Origin: Streptomyces sp. L2
Lineage (GTDB): Bacteria; Actinomycetota; Actinomycetes; Streptomycetales; Streptomycetaceae
Reading direction: 5' to 3'
Assembly: GCF_004124325.1 (NCBI RefSeq)
Contig: NZ_QBDT01000001.1
Coordinates: 4,464,001-4,528,000, forward strand
DNA: 64,000 bases
Part shown: piece by piece, positions 24,226-33,219 of the stretch
Layout of the letters: every line of letters starts with the position of its first letter
Numbering within the stretch: the stretch's first letter is position 1
Made by a program: the position numbers and the translations under genes
Notes under the pieces: generated by a model
Told to the model about the DNA's origin: nothing
Seen by the model: only the letters and a program-made list of their open reading frames with translations
The model's database searches: none

Positions 24226-24903
24226 ATGGCGGGAAACGGCAGGGCGGATGCGAAGACGCGGCTGTACGACGCGTTCGCGGCCAGCGGCAAGGCGCTGGCC
24301 AGCGGAAAACGCCTGGAGCTGCTCGACCTCCTGGCGCAGGGCGAGCGCACGGTGGACGCCCTGGCCAAGGCGGCGGGACTGAACCTGACGACGGCCTCGG
24401 CGCACCTGCAGACCCTCAAGCAGGCCGGGTTCGTCGCCACCCGCCGTGAGGGGGTGCGCATCCACTACCGGCTCGCCGGGGACGACGTGGCGCGGCTGTT
24501 CGCGCTGCTCCGCAAGGTCGCCGAGCGCCATCAGGCCGCCGTGCCCGCGGCGCGGGACGCCTACCTGGGCGACGACGGCACGGCCGAGGTCGGCCGCGAG
24601 GAACTGCGCGCCCGTGCGGCGGCGGGTGACGTGGTGGTGCTGGACGTGCGGCCGGCGGAGGAGTACCGGGCCGGGCACATCCCGGGGGCGGTCTCCATCC
24701 CGGTCGGGGAACTGGCCGACCGCATCGACGAGTTGCCCGAACAGACGGAGATCGTCGTCTACTGCCGAGGTGAGTACTGCGTGCTGGCCTACGACGCCGT
24801 ACGGCTGCTGACCGATCGGGGGCGCCGGGCCATCCGCCTCGACGACGGCATGCTGGAGTGGCGCCTGGCCGAACTGACCGTCGATCCCGGGGATCCGGAG
24901 TGA
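24226..24903 (+). CDS. ArsR-family regulator fused to a rhodanese domain
   Basis: This 225-residue protein has an N-terminal winged helix (residues about 10-100, LNLTTASAHLQTLKQAGFV). A C-terminal rhodanese domain follows (about 120-215), with active-site Cys in VYCRGEYCVLAYDA. The fusion is known and fits sensing of persulfide or thiosulfate sulfur. ATG 24226 has GGAGG at five bases. The divergent target genes encode an MBL-rhodanese enzyme and an MFS transporter. Confidence 0.92.
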   Translation: MAGNGRADAKTRLYDAFAASGKALASGKRLELLDLLAQGERTVDALAKAAGLNLTTASAHLQTLKQAGFVATRREGVRIHYRLAGDDVARLFALLRKVAERHQAAVPAARDAYLGDDGTAEVGREELRARAAAGDVVVLDVRPAEEYRAGHIPGAVSIPVGELADRIDELPEQTEIVVYCRGEYCVLAYDAVRLLTDRGRRAIRLDDGMLEWRLAELTVDPGDPE

Positions 24904-24919
24904 GGCAGGGCGGGGCGCG

Positions 24920-24999
24920 TACGTCCGGAGCCGGGCGCTTGTCTCATCTCCGGGGACGGGCGTGTACGTCCGGAGCCGGAGACGTACGTCCGGACCCGG
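24920..24999. repeat. Three copies of TACGTCCGGAGCCGG in the gap after the ArsR-rhodanese gene
   Basis: Copies begin at 24920, 24965 and 24985; the last has one mismatch. They lie in the 371-base gap 24904-25274 before the next MFS gene. No gene is visible in that gap. They could be a regulator array or simple duplication. Confidence 0.5.
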
Positions 25000-25274
25000 A
25001 CGACGGGTCGGCCCACCTGGACCACACGCCCCGTCGATCCGCGGGTGGCCGACGTGATACGGCCGCCGCACCTGACGGACTTCTTCGGCCTCGCCGACGA
25101 CCGTGCAGGCGACCTCGCCCCACCCTGTCCCCGGCAGTCACCTGACCGTCTGCCCGCCACCCGCTGCTCGCCGCCCACCACCCGTCAGCCGTCACCCGCC
25201 AGCCACCCGCCCACCCCCCGCCCGCCTCACGGCAACGCGGCCGGCCCTGGCCGCCCCTGACCATGGGAAGAGAC

Positions 25275-26528
25275 ATGACCAGCACCGCACCGTCCAGTAC
25301 GACGGGCGCCATACCCGACGCCGCCCAAGCACAGCGCCGCATTCTGCGTGTCCTGGTCGCCTCCCAGATCCTCAGCGGAGCAGGTCTCGCCGCCGGCGTC
25401 ACCGTCGGCGCCCTGCTGGCCCAGGACATGCTCGGCACGACCAGCCTCGCCGGGCTGCCCAGCGCCCTGTTCACCGCCGGGTCGGCGCTCACCGCGGTGG
25501 CCGTCGGCCGCGTCTCCCAGGCCCGGGGCCGCAGACCGGGCCTGGCCGCCGGCTATCTCACGGGAGCCATCGGCAGCGTCGGCGTCATCACCGCAGCCGT
25601 CCTGGACAACCCGGTCCTGCTGTTTCTCGCCTTGTTCGTCTACGGCGCGGGCACCGCCACCAACCTTCAGGCCCGGTACGCCGGAGCCGACCTCGCCGAC
25701 CCCGCCCACCGCGCCCGCGCCGTTTCCACCGTCCTGGTCGCCACCACCCTCGGCGGCGTCGCGGGACCCAACCTCGCAGCCCCGGCCGGCCACCTCGCCG
25801 ACGGCCTCGGCATCCCCAGCCTGGCAGGCCCGTTCCTGCTGTCCGGCGCCGCCTACGCCCTCGCCGCCCTCGTCCTGGCGACCTGCCTGCGCCCCGACCC
25901 GCTGCTGGTGGCCCGCAGCCTCGCCGCCACCGAGCAGAGCGCCACCACCGCCGACACAACCGCGTCCGCGCAGGCGGGTCGTGGCGGTGTCGTTCTGGGC
26001 GCGCTCGTCATGGTCCTCACCCAGCTGGTCATGGTCGCGATCATGACGATGACCCCGGTCCACATGCGCGACCACGGTCATGGCACCGCCGCCTCCGGCC
26101 TGGTCATCGCCGTCCACATCGGGGCCATGTACCTGCCGTCACCGCTGACCGGCTGGCTCGTCGACCGCTTCGGCCGCTTGAAGGTCGCCGCTGCCTCCGG
26201 CCTCACCCTCCTGGCCGCCGGCATCGTCGCCGCCGACGCACCAGGTGACTCCGTGGCGGTCCTCGCGCTCGCCCTGGCCCTGCTGGGCCTCGGCTGGAAC
26301 TTCGGACTCGTGTCGGGCACGGCGATCATCACCGACACCGTGCCGCTCGCCACCCGTGCGAAGACCCAGGGCATGGTCGATGTGTCCATCGCGATCGCCG
26401 GCGCCGCCGGCGGCATCTCCTCCGGGATCGTGGTCGCCGCGACGAGCTACCCCGTCCTCGCCCTCACCGGCGGCGTCCTCGCCCTCGCCGTCCTGCCGGC
26501 CGTCGCAGCCACCGCCTATCGCCGATGA
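25275..26528 (+). CDS. MFS efflux transporter
   Basis: This 417-residue protein has twelve membrane helices. The MFS loop motifs are GRVSQARGRRPGLAAGY and GWLVDRFGRLKVAAAS. A His-rich loop (MRDHGHGT) follows helix 7. ATG 25275 follows GGAAGAG. The substrate is unknown. It is a stand-alone gene on the same strand as the ArsR-rhodanese regulator but 371 bases away. Confidence 0.88.
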   Translation: MTSTAPSSTTGAIPDAAQAQRRILRVLVASQILSGAGLAAGVTVGALLAQDMLGTTSLAGLPSALFTAGSALTAVAVGRVSQARGRRPGLAAGYLTGAIGSVGVITAAVLDNPVLLFLALFVYGAGTATNLQARYAGADLADPAHRARAVSTVLVATTLGGVAGPNLAAPAGHLADGLGIPSLAGPFLLSGAAYALAALVLATCLRPDPLLVARSLAATEQSATTADTTASAQAGRGGVVLGALVMVLTQLVMVAIMTMTPVHMRDHGHGTAASGLVIAVHIGAMYLPSPLTGWLVDRFGRLKVAAASGLTLLAAGIVAADAPGDSVAVLALALALLGLGWNFGLVSGTAIITDTVPLATRAKTQGMVDVSIAIAGAAGGISSGIVVAATSYPVLALTGGVLALAVLPAVAATAYRR

Positions 26529-26717
26529 GTGCACGAGGCCCGGGGGAGAAGTCTCACCTCACCCAGCACCCCGGACGTCACCGGCGAAGCCATTCCCAGG
26601 AGCGCGCAGCGGCACTGGACCGCTTTGCATCGGGCGCCTGCTGGCAGACTCGGAACCTGCTGGAGCAGCCGTGGGAGACGAACGCGCGCACCGGTTCGCG
26701 CGACGAGGACGGTGGAC

Positions 26718-27203
26718 ATGACGAACGACCTGCGCATCCGCATCGACGCCACCGACCTGCCCGGCCTCGTCTGCCCGCCGGTGGCCTGCGCCGACGGCGC
26801 TGCGCAGGCCTACCGCAACATTCACGTCGCCGTACAACGCCGCGCCCGCCCCGGCGAACTCCTCGACCCCCAGCCGGGAAACGCCACCGCGGCGACCTGG
26901 ACACTGCCGTGCACCGCGACCGCCGCGCCCAACGGCATCGACGTCAAGGGCCCGTACATCCAAGGCCGTTCCGGCGAACGCTTCATCTACCTCTCCTGGG
27001 GCACCGTCGAGGACACCGGCGCCTTCACCATGTTCCGCCGCGCCAAACTGCTCCTCGGCGCCGTACCCACCGACGTACTCGACGCCGCGACGCACACCGG
27101 TCTGCTCGTCGGACGCCTCGGCCTCACCGACGCGAACGGCAACCCGCTGTGCGCCCGCGTCGTCCCCCCGGCCATCACCTGGACCGCCGAACCCACGGGC
27201 TGA
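26718..27203 (+). CDS. DUF5990 family protein
   Basis: This 161-residue soluble protein matches the actinobacterial DUF5990 pattern: LRIRIDATDLPGLVCPP near the start, PYIQGRSGERFIYLSWGTV in the middle, and LTDANGNPLCARVVPPAITW near the end. The family has no known function. ATG 26718 is preceded by GAGGACGGTGGAC. Confidence 0.8.
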   Translation: MTNDLRIRIDATDLPGLVCPPVACADGAAQAYRNIHVAVQRRARPGELLDPQPGNATAATWTLPCTATAAPNGIDVKGPYIQGRSGERFIYLSWGTVEDTGAFTMFRRAKLLLGAVPTDVLDAATHTGLLVGRLGLTDANGNPLCARVVPPAITWTAEPTG

Positions 27204-27318
27204 AGTCCATGCTCAGAAGCGTGCAGCGAGCCATGTGATCCGGCTCGTGTATCGGGCCATCCGCTCACGCATCGCTCACGCATCGCTCACGCGCTGCCGA
27301 GTGCAGAGCAGCGCCTGG

Positions 27319-27885
27319 TCAGACCTGCCCGAGGTCGATCTCCACCGGGAACGGGGCCACGACCTTGAGGACGCCGGTGAACACGTCTCCGTCCCGGTAG
27401 GTCTTCGTCGCGGGGTCGAGAACGTAGGTGTACACGAGAGGAACACCTGTCGCGGCCTGCTCGATCCGCCAGTAGAAGCCGATGCCTGCCTTGGCGTACT
27501 GGTCGACCTTCACGATCCGGTCGGTGGTCTCCGAGCCCGGCGACACCACCTCCGCGACCAGCAGTACGTGCTCGGGGCGGGTGGGGGTGACGTCGACCGT
27601 GTCCGCGCGGTACACGACGACGTCCGGGTGCCGATTGGTGAGCGGGACGTCCTGAAGCCTGACGTCGAAGTCCGTGTCGGCGTTCCACTCCGGGCCCGCG
27701 GTGGCATCCAAGGCGTTCGCCAGAATCCGAGCGAGCCGGTTGTGCCGCTTGGACGCGCTCGGACTCACGACGATCATCCCGTCCACGATCTCGATGCCGG
27801 CGCACTGCTCCGCGGACCAGGAGTCGTACTCCTCCGCCGTGATCTGCTCATGCATCCACGCCGGGGCCACCATCTCGGCCGTCAT
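27319..27885 (-). CDS. Uma2 family (DUF820) putative restriction-like endonuclease
   Basis: This 188-residue protein has the PD-(D/E)XK-like Uma2 core: YELVDGMI-type motif IEIVDGMIVVSPSAS, then NRHPDVVVYRAD, then LLVAEVVSPGSETTDRIVK and YWRIEQ. The family is common in actinomycetes and cyanobacteria; its biological role is unproven. ATG 27885 has GGGAGGTG upstream. It lies just outside the tRNA-linked island. Confidence 0.88.
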   Translation of the reverse strand: MTAEMVAPAWMHEQITAEEYDSWSAEQCAGIEIVDGMIVVSPSASKRHNRLARILANALDATAGPEWNADTDFDVRLQDVPLTNRHPDVVVYRADTVDVTPTRPEHVLLVAEVVSPGSETTDRIVKVDQYAKAGIGFYWRIEQAATGVPLVYTYVLDPATKTYRDGDVFTGVLKVVAPFPVEIDLGQV

Positions 27886-28191
27886 GAAGCACCTCCCGGA
27901 CACTGGGCCGCGGGCCCGATCCCGCTGGGTTCAGCGTACTGTCTGTCGTCCGTCCGGCACGCCTGTCCCGCTCCGTATCCCCCCGGTCGCCGCCCTCCGA
28001 CCAGCGCGCCCACGGCAAGAGTGAGGAACCGGCACGAGGGCCTCGTCACCAGGGGGCCCAACCGGATCTCGTCCCGTTCGGTACAACGTCTGCCGCCCGA
28101 GCGGATCGGGCGCCATGGGGGAGATCAACTTCCCGCCCCGCTCATGCAATCGGCTCCTGGAAGAGGGAGCCGAGGCCGAACATCGAGCCTC
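27886..28191. other. Gene-free stretch before the tRNA
   Basis: About 300 bases between the Uma2 gene start and the tRNA terminator. I see no convincing gene, repeat or regulatory motif in it. Confidence 0.5.
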
Positions 28192-28210
28192 CCTGGGAAA
28201 GAAACCCAGG
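28192..28210 (-). terminator. Hairpin downstream of tRNA-Arg
   Basis: CCTGGG and CCCAGG arms surround AAAGAAA, 19 bases beyond the tRNA 3' end on its strand. Confidence 0.5.
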
Positions 28211-28228
28211 TGGCAGAGTGACGCGTTG

Positions 28229-28301
28229 TGCCCCCGGCAGGATTCGAACCTGCGACACCCGCTTTAGGAGAGCGGTGCTCTATCCCCTGAGCTACGAAGG
28301 C
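28229..28301 (-). tRNA. tRNA-Arg, anticodon CCU
   Basis: The 73-base gene starts GCCTTCGTAGCTC at 28301 and ends CGGGGGCA. The acceptor stem pairs GCCTTCG with CGGGGGC, including two G-U pairs. The anticodon stem is CCGCT/AGCGG with loop CTCCTAA, giving CCU. The T arm is GCAGG TTCGAAT CCTGC. CCA is not encoded. Its 5' end and upstream region are part of the direct repeat that marks the island. Confidence 0.95.
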
Positions 28302-28440
28302 GGGGATCTGTCGGAAAGCGTGTCTAAAACCCAGCCCTGGTGAGCTGTGGGTTGCAGGCCTGCTGCCGACAGGTCGGGTGGGCCGTTTGGGTCCACCGCG
28401 GTCAGTGTAGCGGGTGGACCGGGATCCGCATCGTAGACAT
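28294..28440. repeat. Left copy of a 145-bp direct repeat at the tRNA 5' end (att-like)
   Basis: From ACGAAGGCGGGGATCTGTCG (which includes the first eight tRNA bases) to GCATCGTAGACA, this stretch recurs at 54809-54955 with scattered differences. Both copies keep GGTCCACCGCGGTCAGTGTA and GCGGGTGG. On the tRNA strand it covers the promoter region. The arrangement is that of an element integrated into the 5' end of a tRNA gene and supplying a replacement promoter. Confidence 0.75.
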
Positions 28441-28519
28441 GATCCGGTCGCTCCTGCGCCGGTGGGCGAGGGGCGGGGCGGGCTGGGCTGGCAGCGCGTG
28501 AGCCGGAGGGCGGGGGCTG

Positions 28520-30016
28520 TCAGGGGGTGACGGGTTCCGGTTTGTGCAGGGCTCTGGTGACGGAGTTGCTCAGCCAGGCGTAGCCGATGTAGATGAGGAG
28601 GGCGCCTTTGGCTCCGTAGGCGGGGACTCGTTTGTGTGGGTAGCTCTGGTCGAACCGTGAGTGAGTCGATTCGCTGTCCTGGCGGAAGCCTTTGAGGCGG
28701 CGGCCTGCGGGTGTGTCCGGCGGGACCTGGCGGAGGTGTTCGGTGCGGTTGAAGCGCTTCCTGCCTGTGGTGGGGTCGATCTGGCGGTCGTCTTCGGTTT
28801 CGTCGACGCGGATGTGGAGGGTGTGGTCCTTGATGCCACAGGGGATGGTGAGGCGGTGGTAGAAGCGGGTCCGCTTTCCCTGCCGGTACTCGAGTTCTTC
28901 GACGGGGAGCGGGGTGTAGTGCGTCTGTCCGTCGATGGTGATGCGGCGCTCGCAGACTCGGGCCTCGGCGACGTAGAGGTCGTGTGTGCAGATCCCCTTC
29001 TGGTAGCGCTGCAGGGACTGGGGCTTGAGCCCTGAGTGCTGTGGGGTGAAGACGACCAGTCCCTCGGCGATCAGCGGGGCGCGGTGTTTGCCGCGTAGCG
29101 CGGCGTCGTAGGTGGCGGCCCTCAGTCCTGGTGCGCGGGTCAGGATGTACTTGACCATGTCGACGAAGGCGGCGCCCTCGCCCTCCCGGTCGGGGTCCTC
29201 TGCCTGGCTTCTGTGGCGGATGGATTCCAGGGCGAGGATGACGCGGCTGTGGGCTTTGTCGGCGAGGCGGACACCGACGGAGAGGAACTTGTTGCCGTAG
29301 ACCTGCTTGTCACCGCCTTCTACGGTGATGCCGGCGTCGGGGTCAACGCGGTGGGTCCGGATTTCCCCGGTCGTCTTGTCGGCGGTTTCGTGTTCGGTGT
29401 GAGACGAGGGCGGGGCGGCGACGGTGGCGTCACCGTGCAGGACCTGCTGGCGCTCGGGGTAGATGCGGCTGACGCGTTTCGCGGACTGTTGCATCATTCC
29501 GTGGTCGAGAGCCTGTTGGATCCACAGGTCGCGGCTGGTGTCGCGGACGCGCGCGTTGGCGGGTTTGAGGTGCTTGCCGAAGTAGTGGTTCCAGTTGCTG
29601 CGGGAGGGGCCGACCGGTTTGAGGGCGTCGGCGGCCTCGTCGCCCTGGTGCCTGCGTACGGCGCGGCGGACCGTGTCCCACCACAGGGGCCGCTGGAGGT
29701 GGCTGGCGGTGGAGCGGGCAGACCCGAACAGGGAGATCGCACAGAGGAAGATCAAATAGATGACGGGAGGGTAGTGGGCGGGGCGTCCGACGTCGCTGGG
29801 GCCGGGTAGGGCTGCGGCGGCGGTGTAGAGGTCGGGGTTGTTCACGAGGTACTCGAACCGTTCGTCCTGGGTGAGGGCGGGGGCCTCGGGACCTTTGGGC
29901 GGCGGACGGTCCGTTGCGGCTCCGAAGGCGTCGTCGGGGATGGCGCCGTAGAGGTACTCGGTCTGGTCGCGTTGCTGCTTGGTTTTGGGCGCGGCTGTCC
30001 TTCTGCGCGGGCTCAT
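28520..30016 (-). CDS. DDE transposase-like protein at the island edge
   Basis: This 498-residue protein looks like a DDE transposase. The first acidic residue is in VLHGDATVAAPP. The RNase-H-like strands are YGNKFLSVGVRLADKAHS, the second Asp is in AATYDAALRGKHRAP, and the Glu is in RQDSESTHSRFDQSYPHK, followed by a basic helix and ALLIYIGYAWLSNSVTRAL. The layout resembles IS1182 or IS1380-type enzymes without matching one I know. ATG 30016 overlaps the stop of the recombinase-like gene (ATGA), so the two proteins are made together. No terminal inverted repeats typical of an IS are seen around this gene alone. Confidence 0.7.
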   Translation of the reverse strand: MSPRRRTAAPKTKQQRDQTEYLYGAIPDDAFGAATDRPPPKGPEAPALTQDERFEYLVNNPDLYTAAAALPGPSDVGRPAHYPPVIYLIFLCAISLFGSARSTASHLQRPLWWDTVRRAVRRHQGDEAADALKPVGPSRSNWNHYFGKHLKPANARVRDTSRDLWIQQALDHGMMQQSAKRVSRIYPERQQVLHGDATVAAPPSSHTEHETADKTTGEIRTHRVDPDAGITVEGGDKQVYGNKFLSVGVRLADKAHSRVILALESIRHRSQAEDPDREGEGAAFVDMVKYILTRAPGLRAATYDAALRGKHRAPLIAEGLVVFTPQHSGLKPQSLQRYQKGICTHDLYVAEARVCERRITIDGQTHYTPLPVEELEYRQGKRTRFYHRLTIPCGIKDHTLHIRVDETEDDRQIDPTTGRKRFNRTEHLRQVPPDTPAGRRLKGFRQDSESTHSRFDQSYPHKRVPAYGAKGALLIYIGYAWLSNSVTRALHKPEPVTP

Positions 30017-30927
30017 CGGGCGGTGTCCTCGTTCCTCCACGCGAGACCGGCCAGACCGGCGGCGGCATCGAGGGAGGACAGGCCCAGGCGGCGGGCGACC
30101 TCGGAGAGTTGTCCCGTCTCGTGCAGGATCTGGCGGGCGACGTAGCGGGTGATGTCCCGGGGTTCGACCTTGCGCTTGGGCGTGGCCAGTCCGGCGTTGC
30201 GGGCGATGTCGTTGAAGCCGGCGCCGACACTGGCCTGGGCGCCGTACCGCGAGGACTTCGTGCTGGTGACCAACCGGTGCGGGCCGCACCCGGAGCGGTC
30301 CAGGCGGGCGGCACGCAGGCCCAGGACGTAGACGCCCCATTCGGTGAGGCGGCAGGTCCGGGGGTGGGTGCGGGTTGCACCGGCCGTGCTGACGCGGGCG
30401 TGCGCCAGGTCGAGGTCGGTGGTGTCGGCGGCGGCGGTCTCCGCGCTGTGCAACCCGGCGAGCAGCAGTGCGAGAAGAGCGGCGTGCCGGGTGGCGGGCA
30501 TGCCGCGTTCGGCGTGGAACTGCAGGCTTTCGATGTCCCGCGCCGTGAGGCTGGCGCCGGGGCTGCGGGGACCGCGCTTGATCGGCGGGGAGTCGAGCAG
30601 CGGTGCGGCCTTCGTCATGCCCAGGGACCGGGCGTGGGCGAAGAAGGACGCGATCGCGGAACGGCGCTGGCGGCGGGTGCTGCCCGCCGGGTTCAGGGTG
30701 ATGTTGTTACGGCGGTCGCGTCCGGGGGCGGCGATGAACGCGTGCGCCAGATCCTTGCTGACGTCGTCCATACGGCTGATGCCATGCGCTACGGCGTAGC
30801 GGTGCAGGCGCTCGCTGACCTGCATGTAAAGATCGGCGGTCTCGACGCTCATCCGGCCCGCGGCGGCCTCGTGCAGCCACAGACGGCTGACTTCCAGCAG
30901 TGCCTCTTTGATCGTCGCGCTATCCAC
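30013..30927 (-). CDS. Tyrosine-recombinase-like protein lacking catalytic residues
   Basis: This 304-residue protein has the two-domain outline of a XerC/D-type integrase. It has a helical core-binding domain (residues about 5-125, SVETADLYMQVSERLHRYAV, RRQRRSAIASFFAHARSLGM) and a catalytic-type domain (about 135-300). The usual active residues are not where expected. TGLRxSE is replaced by AGLHSAETAAAD. The HxLRHT box is replaced by EPRDITRYVARQILHETG. The region after RLGLSSLDAAAG has no nucleophilic Tyr. It may bind DNA without cutting. It starts with GTG 30927, with no clear ribosome site, and is coupled to the transposase gene by ATGA. Confidence 0.65.
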   Translation of the reverse strand: MDSATIKEALLEVSRLWLHEAAAGRMSVETADLYMQVSERLHRYAVAHGISRMDDVSKDLAHAFIAAPGRDRRNNITLNPAGSTRRQRRSAIASFFAHARSLGMTKAAPLLDSPPIKRGPRSPGASLTARDIESLQFHAERGMPATRHAALLALLLAGLHSAETAAADTTDLDLAHARVSTAGATRTHPRTCRLTEWGVYVLGLRAARLDRSGCGPHRLVTSTKSSRYGAQASVGAGFNDIARNAGLATPKRKVEPRDITRYVARQILHETGQLSEVARRLGLSSLDAAAGLAGLAWRNEDTAR

Positions 30928-31082
30928 GGCGGTCTGCCCGGACGAGCGGGTTCCGGACGGGTGAATCGCACGCGCCGCCGGCGGCGGCCACGCTACGGTA
31001 GGCGGTGTTCCTCGCCTTGTGTGAGGGCATGCCGAAGCCCCTTCCTGCGCGGCTGTGCCGCGCCGGTCGTGGTGACGGTGGG

Positions 31083-31126
31083 TCCGGCGGCGCCAACCCG
31101 GCCAAGGGATAGCGGGCGCCGCCGGA
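31083..31126. terminator. Hairpin between the 153-residue gene and the recombinase-like gene
   Basis: Twelve-base perfect arms (TCCGGCGGCGCC and complement), followed on the + strand by CTGTTTGTTT. The 218-base gap 30928-31144 holds no other feature that I can support. Confidence 0.5.
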
Positions 31127-31144
31127 CTGTTTGTTTCGGGAGCC

Positions 31145-31606
31145 TTATGAGACAGGGCGCCCCCGAAGCTTCGCGGTGAGTTGGTGCACGGCCCGCAAGT
31201 GACCGTGCAGAGCGACCACTTCCTGTTCGGTGAGGCGGGTCAGATCCGCCAGCAGCACCGGCGGCAGCAGCAGGGCGAGCAGATCGTCGTCGCCGCCGTA
31301 GGCGGATCGGGGCTGCTCGCCTGCCGCGGTTGCACGGCGCGGCGGCGGGACCGCTGAGGTCCCGGGCGTCTCCGGGGTCTTCGGCTCGGCAACGGGCGGG
31401 CAGACAGTTTCCGGTCCCGTCCGGCGGCCGATGCTTGAGGCGGGGCCGTCCGCCGTGGCGTCACTGGTGAGCGGGGACCGGGGCTCGAGGGTGACCGGGG
31501 CCGTGGGGTCAGCCGCGTCGGCCACGGGGGCAGGCGGCAGCACGTCCTGCAGGTGGGCGGCGCCCTCGTACCAGCTCAGGAATCCATCTCCGTCACGGAC
31601 GATCAT
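31145..31606 (-). CDS. Unknown 153-residue protein beside the recombinase genes
   Basis: Short conserved-looking ends (MIVRDGDGFLSWYEGAAHLQ at the start, LLPPVLLADLTRLTEQEVVAL near the end) flank a Pro/Thr/Ala-rich middle. The C-terminal helix (ADLTRLTEQEVVALHGHLRA) could mediate protein contacts. I recognise no family. It has the same orientation as the recombinase and transposase genes and is likely part of the same module. Confidence 0.55.
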   Translation of the reverse strand: MIVRDGDGFLSWYEGAAHLQDVLPPAPVADAADPTAPVTLEPRSPLTSDATADGPASSIGRRTGPETVCPPVAEPKTPETPGTSAVPPPRRATAAGEQPRSAYGGDDDLLALLLPPVLLADLTRLTEQEVVALHGHLRAVHQLTAKLRGRPVS

Positions 31607-31691
31607 GCCCACGACGACGAGCAGGTCCAGGAGGACGTGTCTTGGCCGGGGACTCTCACATCGGTTATAGGCGGGGACGGATGCACTGACT

Positions 31692-32094
31692 TCATGCGAG
31701 CAACGCCGCGATGTCGCGAGCCGCTTCGCGTGCCGGGCGGCTGGCGCCGATGAGGGTGGCGGATGCCGGGCCGGTCCAGTCGCCGTAGCCGAGCAGGTGC
31801 AGGCGCGGCTCGTCCGCCGCGCGGGTGCCGTGTACGGCGATGTGGCCTTGGTGGTCTCGGAGTCGGAGCGGTGCCAGGTGGGTGAGGGCGGGGCGGAATC
31901 CGGTGCACCAGATGACCGTGTCGGCGTTCGCGTGGGTGCCGTCGGCCCATTGGACGCCCTTGTGGGTGAGCCGGGTGAACATCGGCTTGGCGTCGAGGAG
32001 TCCGGCGGCCCTGGCGGCGCAGGTGGTAGCCGGCGGCGAGCCCTGCCTGTCCGCCGCCGATCACGATGACGTCTGTGCGCCGGTCGGTCGACAT
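31692..32094 (-). pseudogene. Internally deleted flavin-dependent monooxygenase (ArsO-like)
   Basis: The 5' end encodes an intact FAD-binding start (MSTDRRTDVIVIGGGQAGLA, then AGYHLRRQG). The frame then shifts into the C-terminal quarter of the same family: [35 protein letters not shown], ending ARDIAALLA. Roughly 220 middle residues are missing. It lies 16 bases from the ACR3 gene, as ArsO-type genes often do in ars operons. A shorter remnant of the same gene is at 58260-58392. Confidence 0.8.
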
Positions 32095-32109
32095 GCCCCT
32101 GCCCACCCG

Positions 32110-33219
32110 TCAGCTTTCCAGGTCAGCGGTCGCCGACTGCCCGAAGGCCGTGAACTTGCGGCGCCAGGCGAGCGAGACGTAGACGAGGGCGACCAGGACC
32201 GGGACCTCGATGAGCGGGCCGACGACGCCCGAGAGGGCCTGGCCGCTGGTGACGCCGAAGGTGGCGATGGCGACCGCGATGGCGAGTTCGAAGTTGTTGC
32301 CGGCGGCGGTGAAGGCGAGCGTGGCGGTGCGGTCGTAGGCCAGACCGATCGCCTTGCCGAGGGCGAAGACGCCGAACCACATCACGGCGAAGTACGCCAG
32401 GAGCGGCAGCGCGATGCGGGCGACGTCCAGCGGTCGCGAGGTGATCGTCTTCCCCTGCAGGGCGAAGAGGACGACGATCGTGAAGAGCAGGCCGTACAGC
32501 GCCCACGGGCCGATCTTCGGGAGGAAGTTCGCCTCGTACGACGTGCGGCCCAGCTTCCGTTCGCCGATGCGGCGGGTGAGGAATCCGGCGATCAGCGGGA
32601 CGCCGAGGAAGATGACGACGTTCAGCGCGATCTTCCACATCGAGATGTGCAGCTTCTGGCCGTCGCCCAGGTGCAGCCAGCCGGGCAGCAGGTCGAGGTA
32701 GAACCAGCCGAGCAGGCCGAACGCGAGGACCTGGAACACCGAGTTGAGGGCGACCAGCACGGCGGCCGCCTCTCGGTCGCCGCAGGCCAGGTCGTTCCAG
32801 ATGATGACCATGGCGATGCAGCGGGCCAGGCCGACGATGATCAGGCCGGTGCGGTATTCGGGCAGGTCCGGGAGGAAGATCCAGGCCAGCGTGAACATGA
32901 CCGCCGGGCCGACCAGCCAGTTGATGACGAGCGACGAGACCATGAGCTTCTTGTCGCTGGTGACGGCGTCGAGCCGGTCGTAGCGGACCTTGGCCAGGAC
33001 CGGGTACATCATGATCAGCAGGCCGACGGCGATGGGCAGCGAGATGCCGCCGATCTCGACCTTCGCCAGCGCGTCGCCGAGACCGGGGATCGCGCGGCCG
33101 AGACCGAGGCCGAGGGCCATGGCGGCGAGGATCCACACGGCGAGGAAGCGGTCGAGCGTCGACAGCTTGGCGACGACCGACGACTCCTCAGCGGTCGCGG
33201 GTGCTTCGGTGCGGGTCAC
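32110..33219 (-). CDS. acr3: ACR3-type arsenite efflux permease
   Basis: This 369-residue protein has ten membrane helices (AVWILAAMALGLGLGRAIPG at the first). The conserved ACR3 cysteine is in IVGLARCIAMVIIWN, and the later family motif is NSVFQVLAFGLLGWFYLD. It exports As(III) (and Sb(III) in some members) using the proton gradient. The start is GTG 33219, overlapping the TGA of the upstream arsR (GTGA). A truncated second copy lies at 58408-58945. Confidence 0.95.
   Translation of the reverse strand: MTRTEAPATAEESSVVAKLSTLDRFLAVWILAAMALGLGLGRAIPGLGDALAKVEIGGISLPIAVGLLIMMYPVLAKVRYDRLDAVTSDKKLMVSSLVINWLVGPAVMFTLAWIFLPDLPEYRTGLIIVGLARCIAMVIIWNDLACGDREAAAVLVALNSVFQVLAFGLLGWFYLDLLPGWLHLGDGQKLHISMWKIALNVVIFLGVPLIAGFLTRRIGERKLGRTSYEANFLPKIGPWALYGLLFTIVVLFALQGKTITSRPLDVARIALPLLAYFAVMWFGVFALGKAIGLAYDRTATLAFTAAGNNFELAIAVAIATFGVTSGQALSGVVGPLIEVPVLVALVYVSLAWRRKFTAFGQSATADLES

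Noticed and set aside
28520..30016. A simple IS element around the DDE-like gene.
   Set aside because: No terminal inverted repeats or target duplication immediately flank the gene. It is coupled to the recombinase-like gene and lies beside the tRNA repeat, so an island module fits better.
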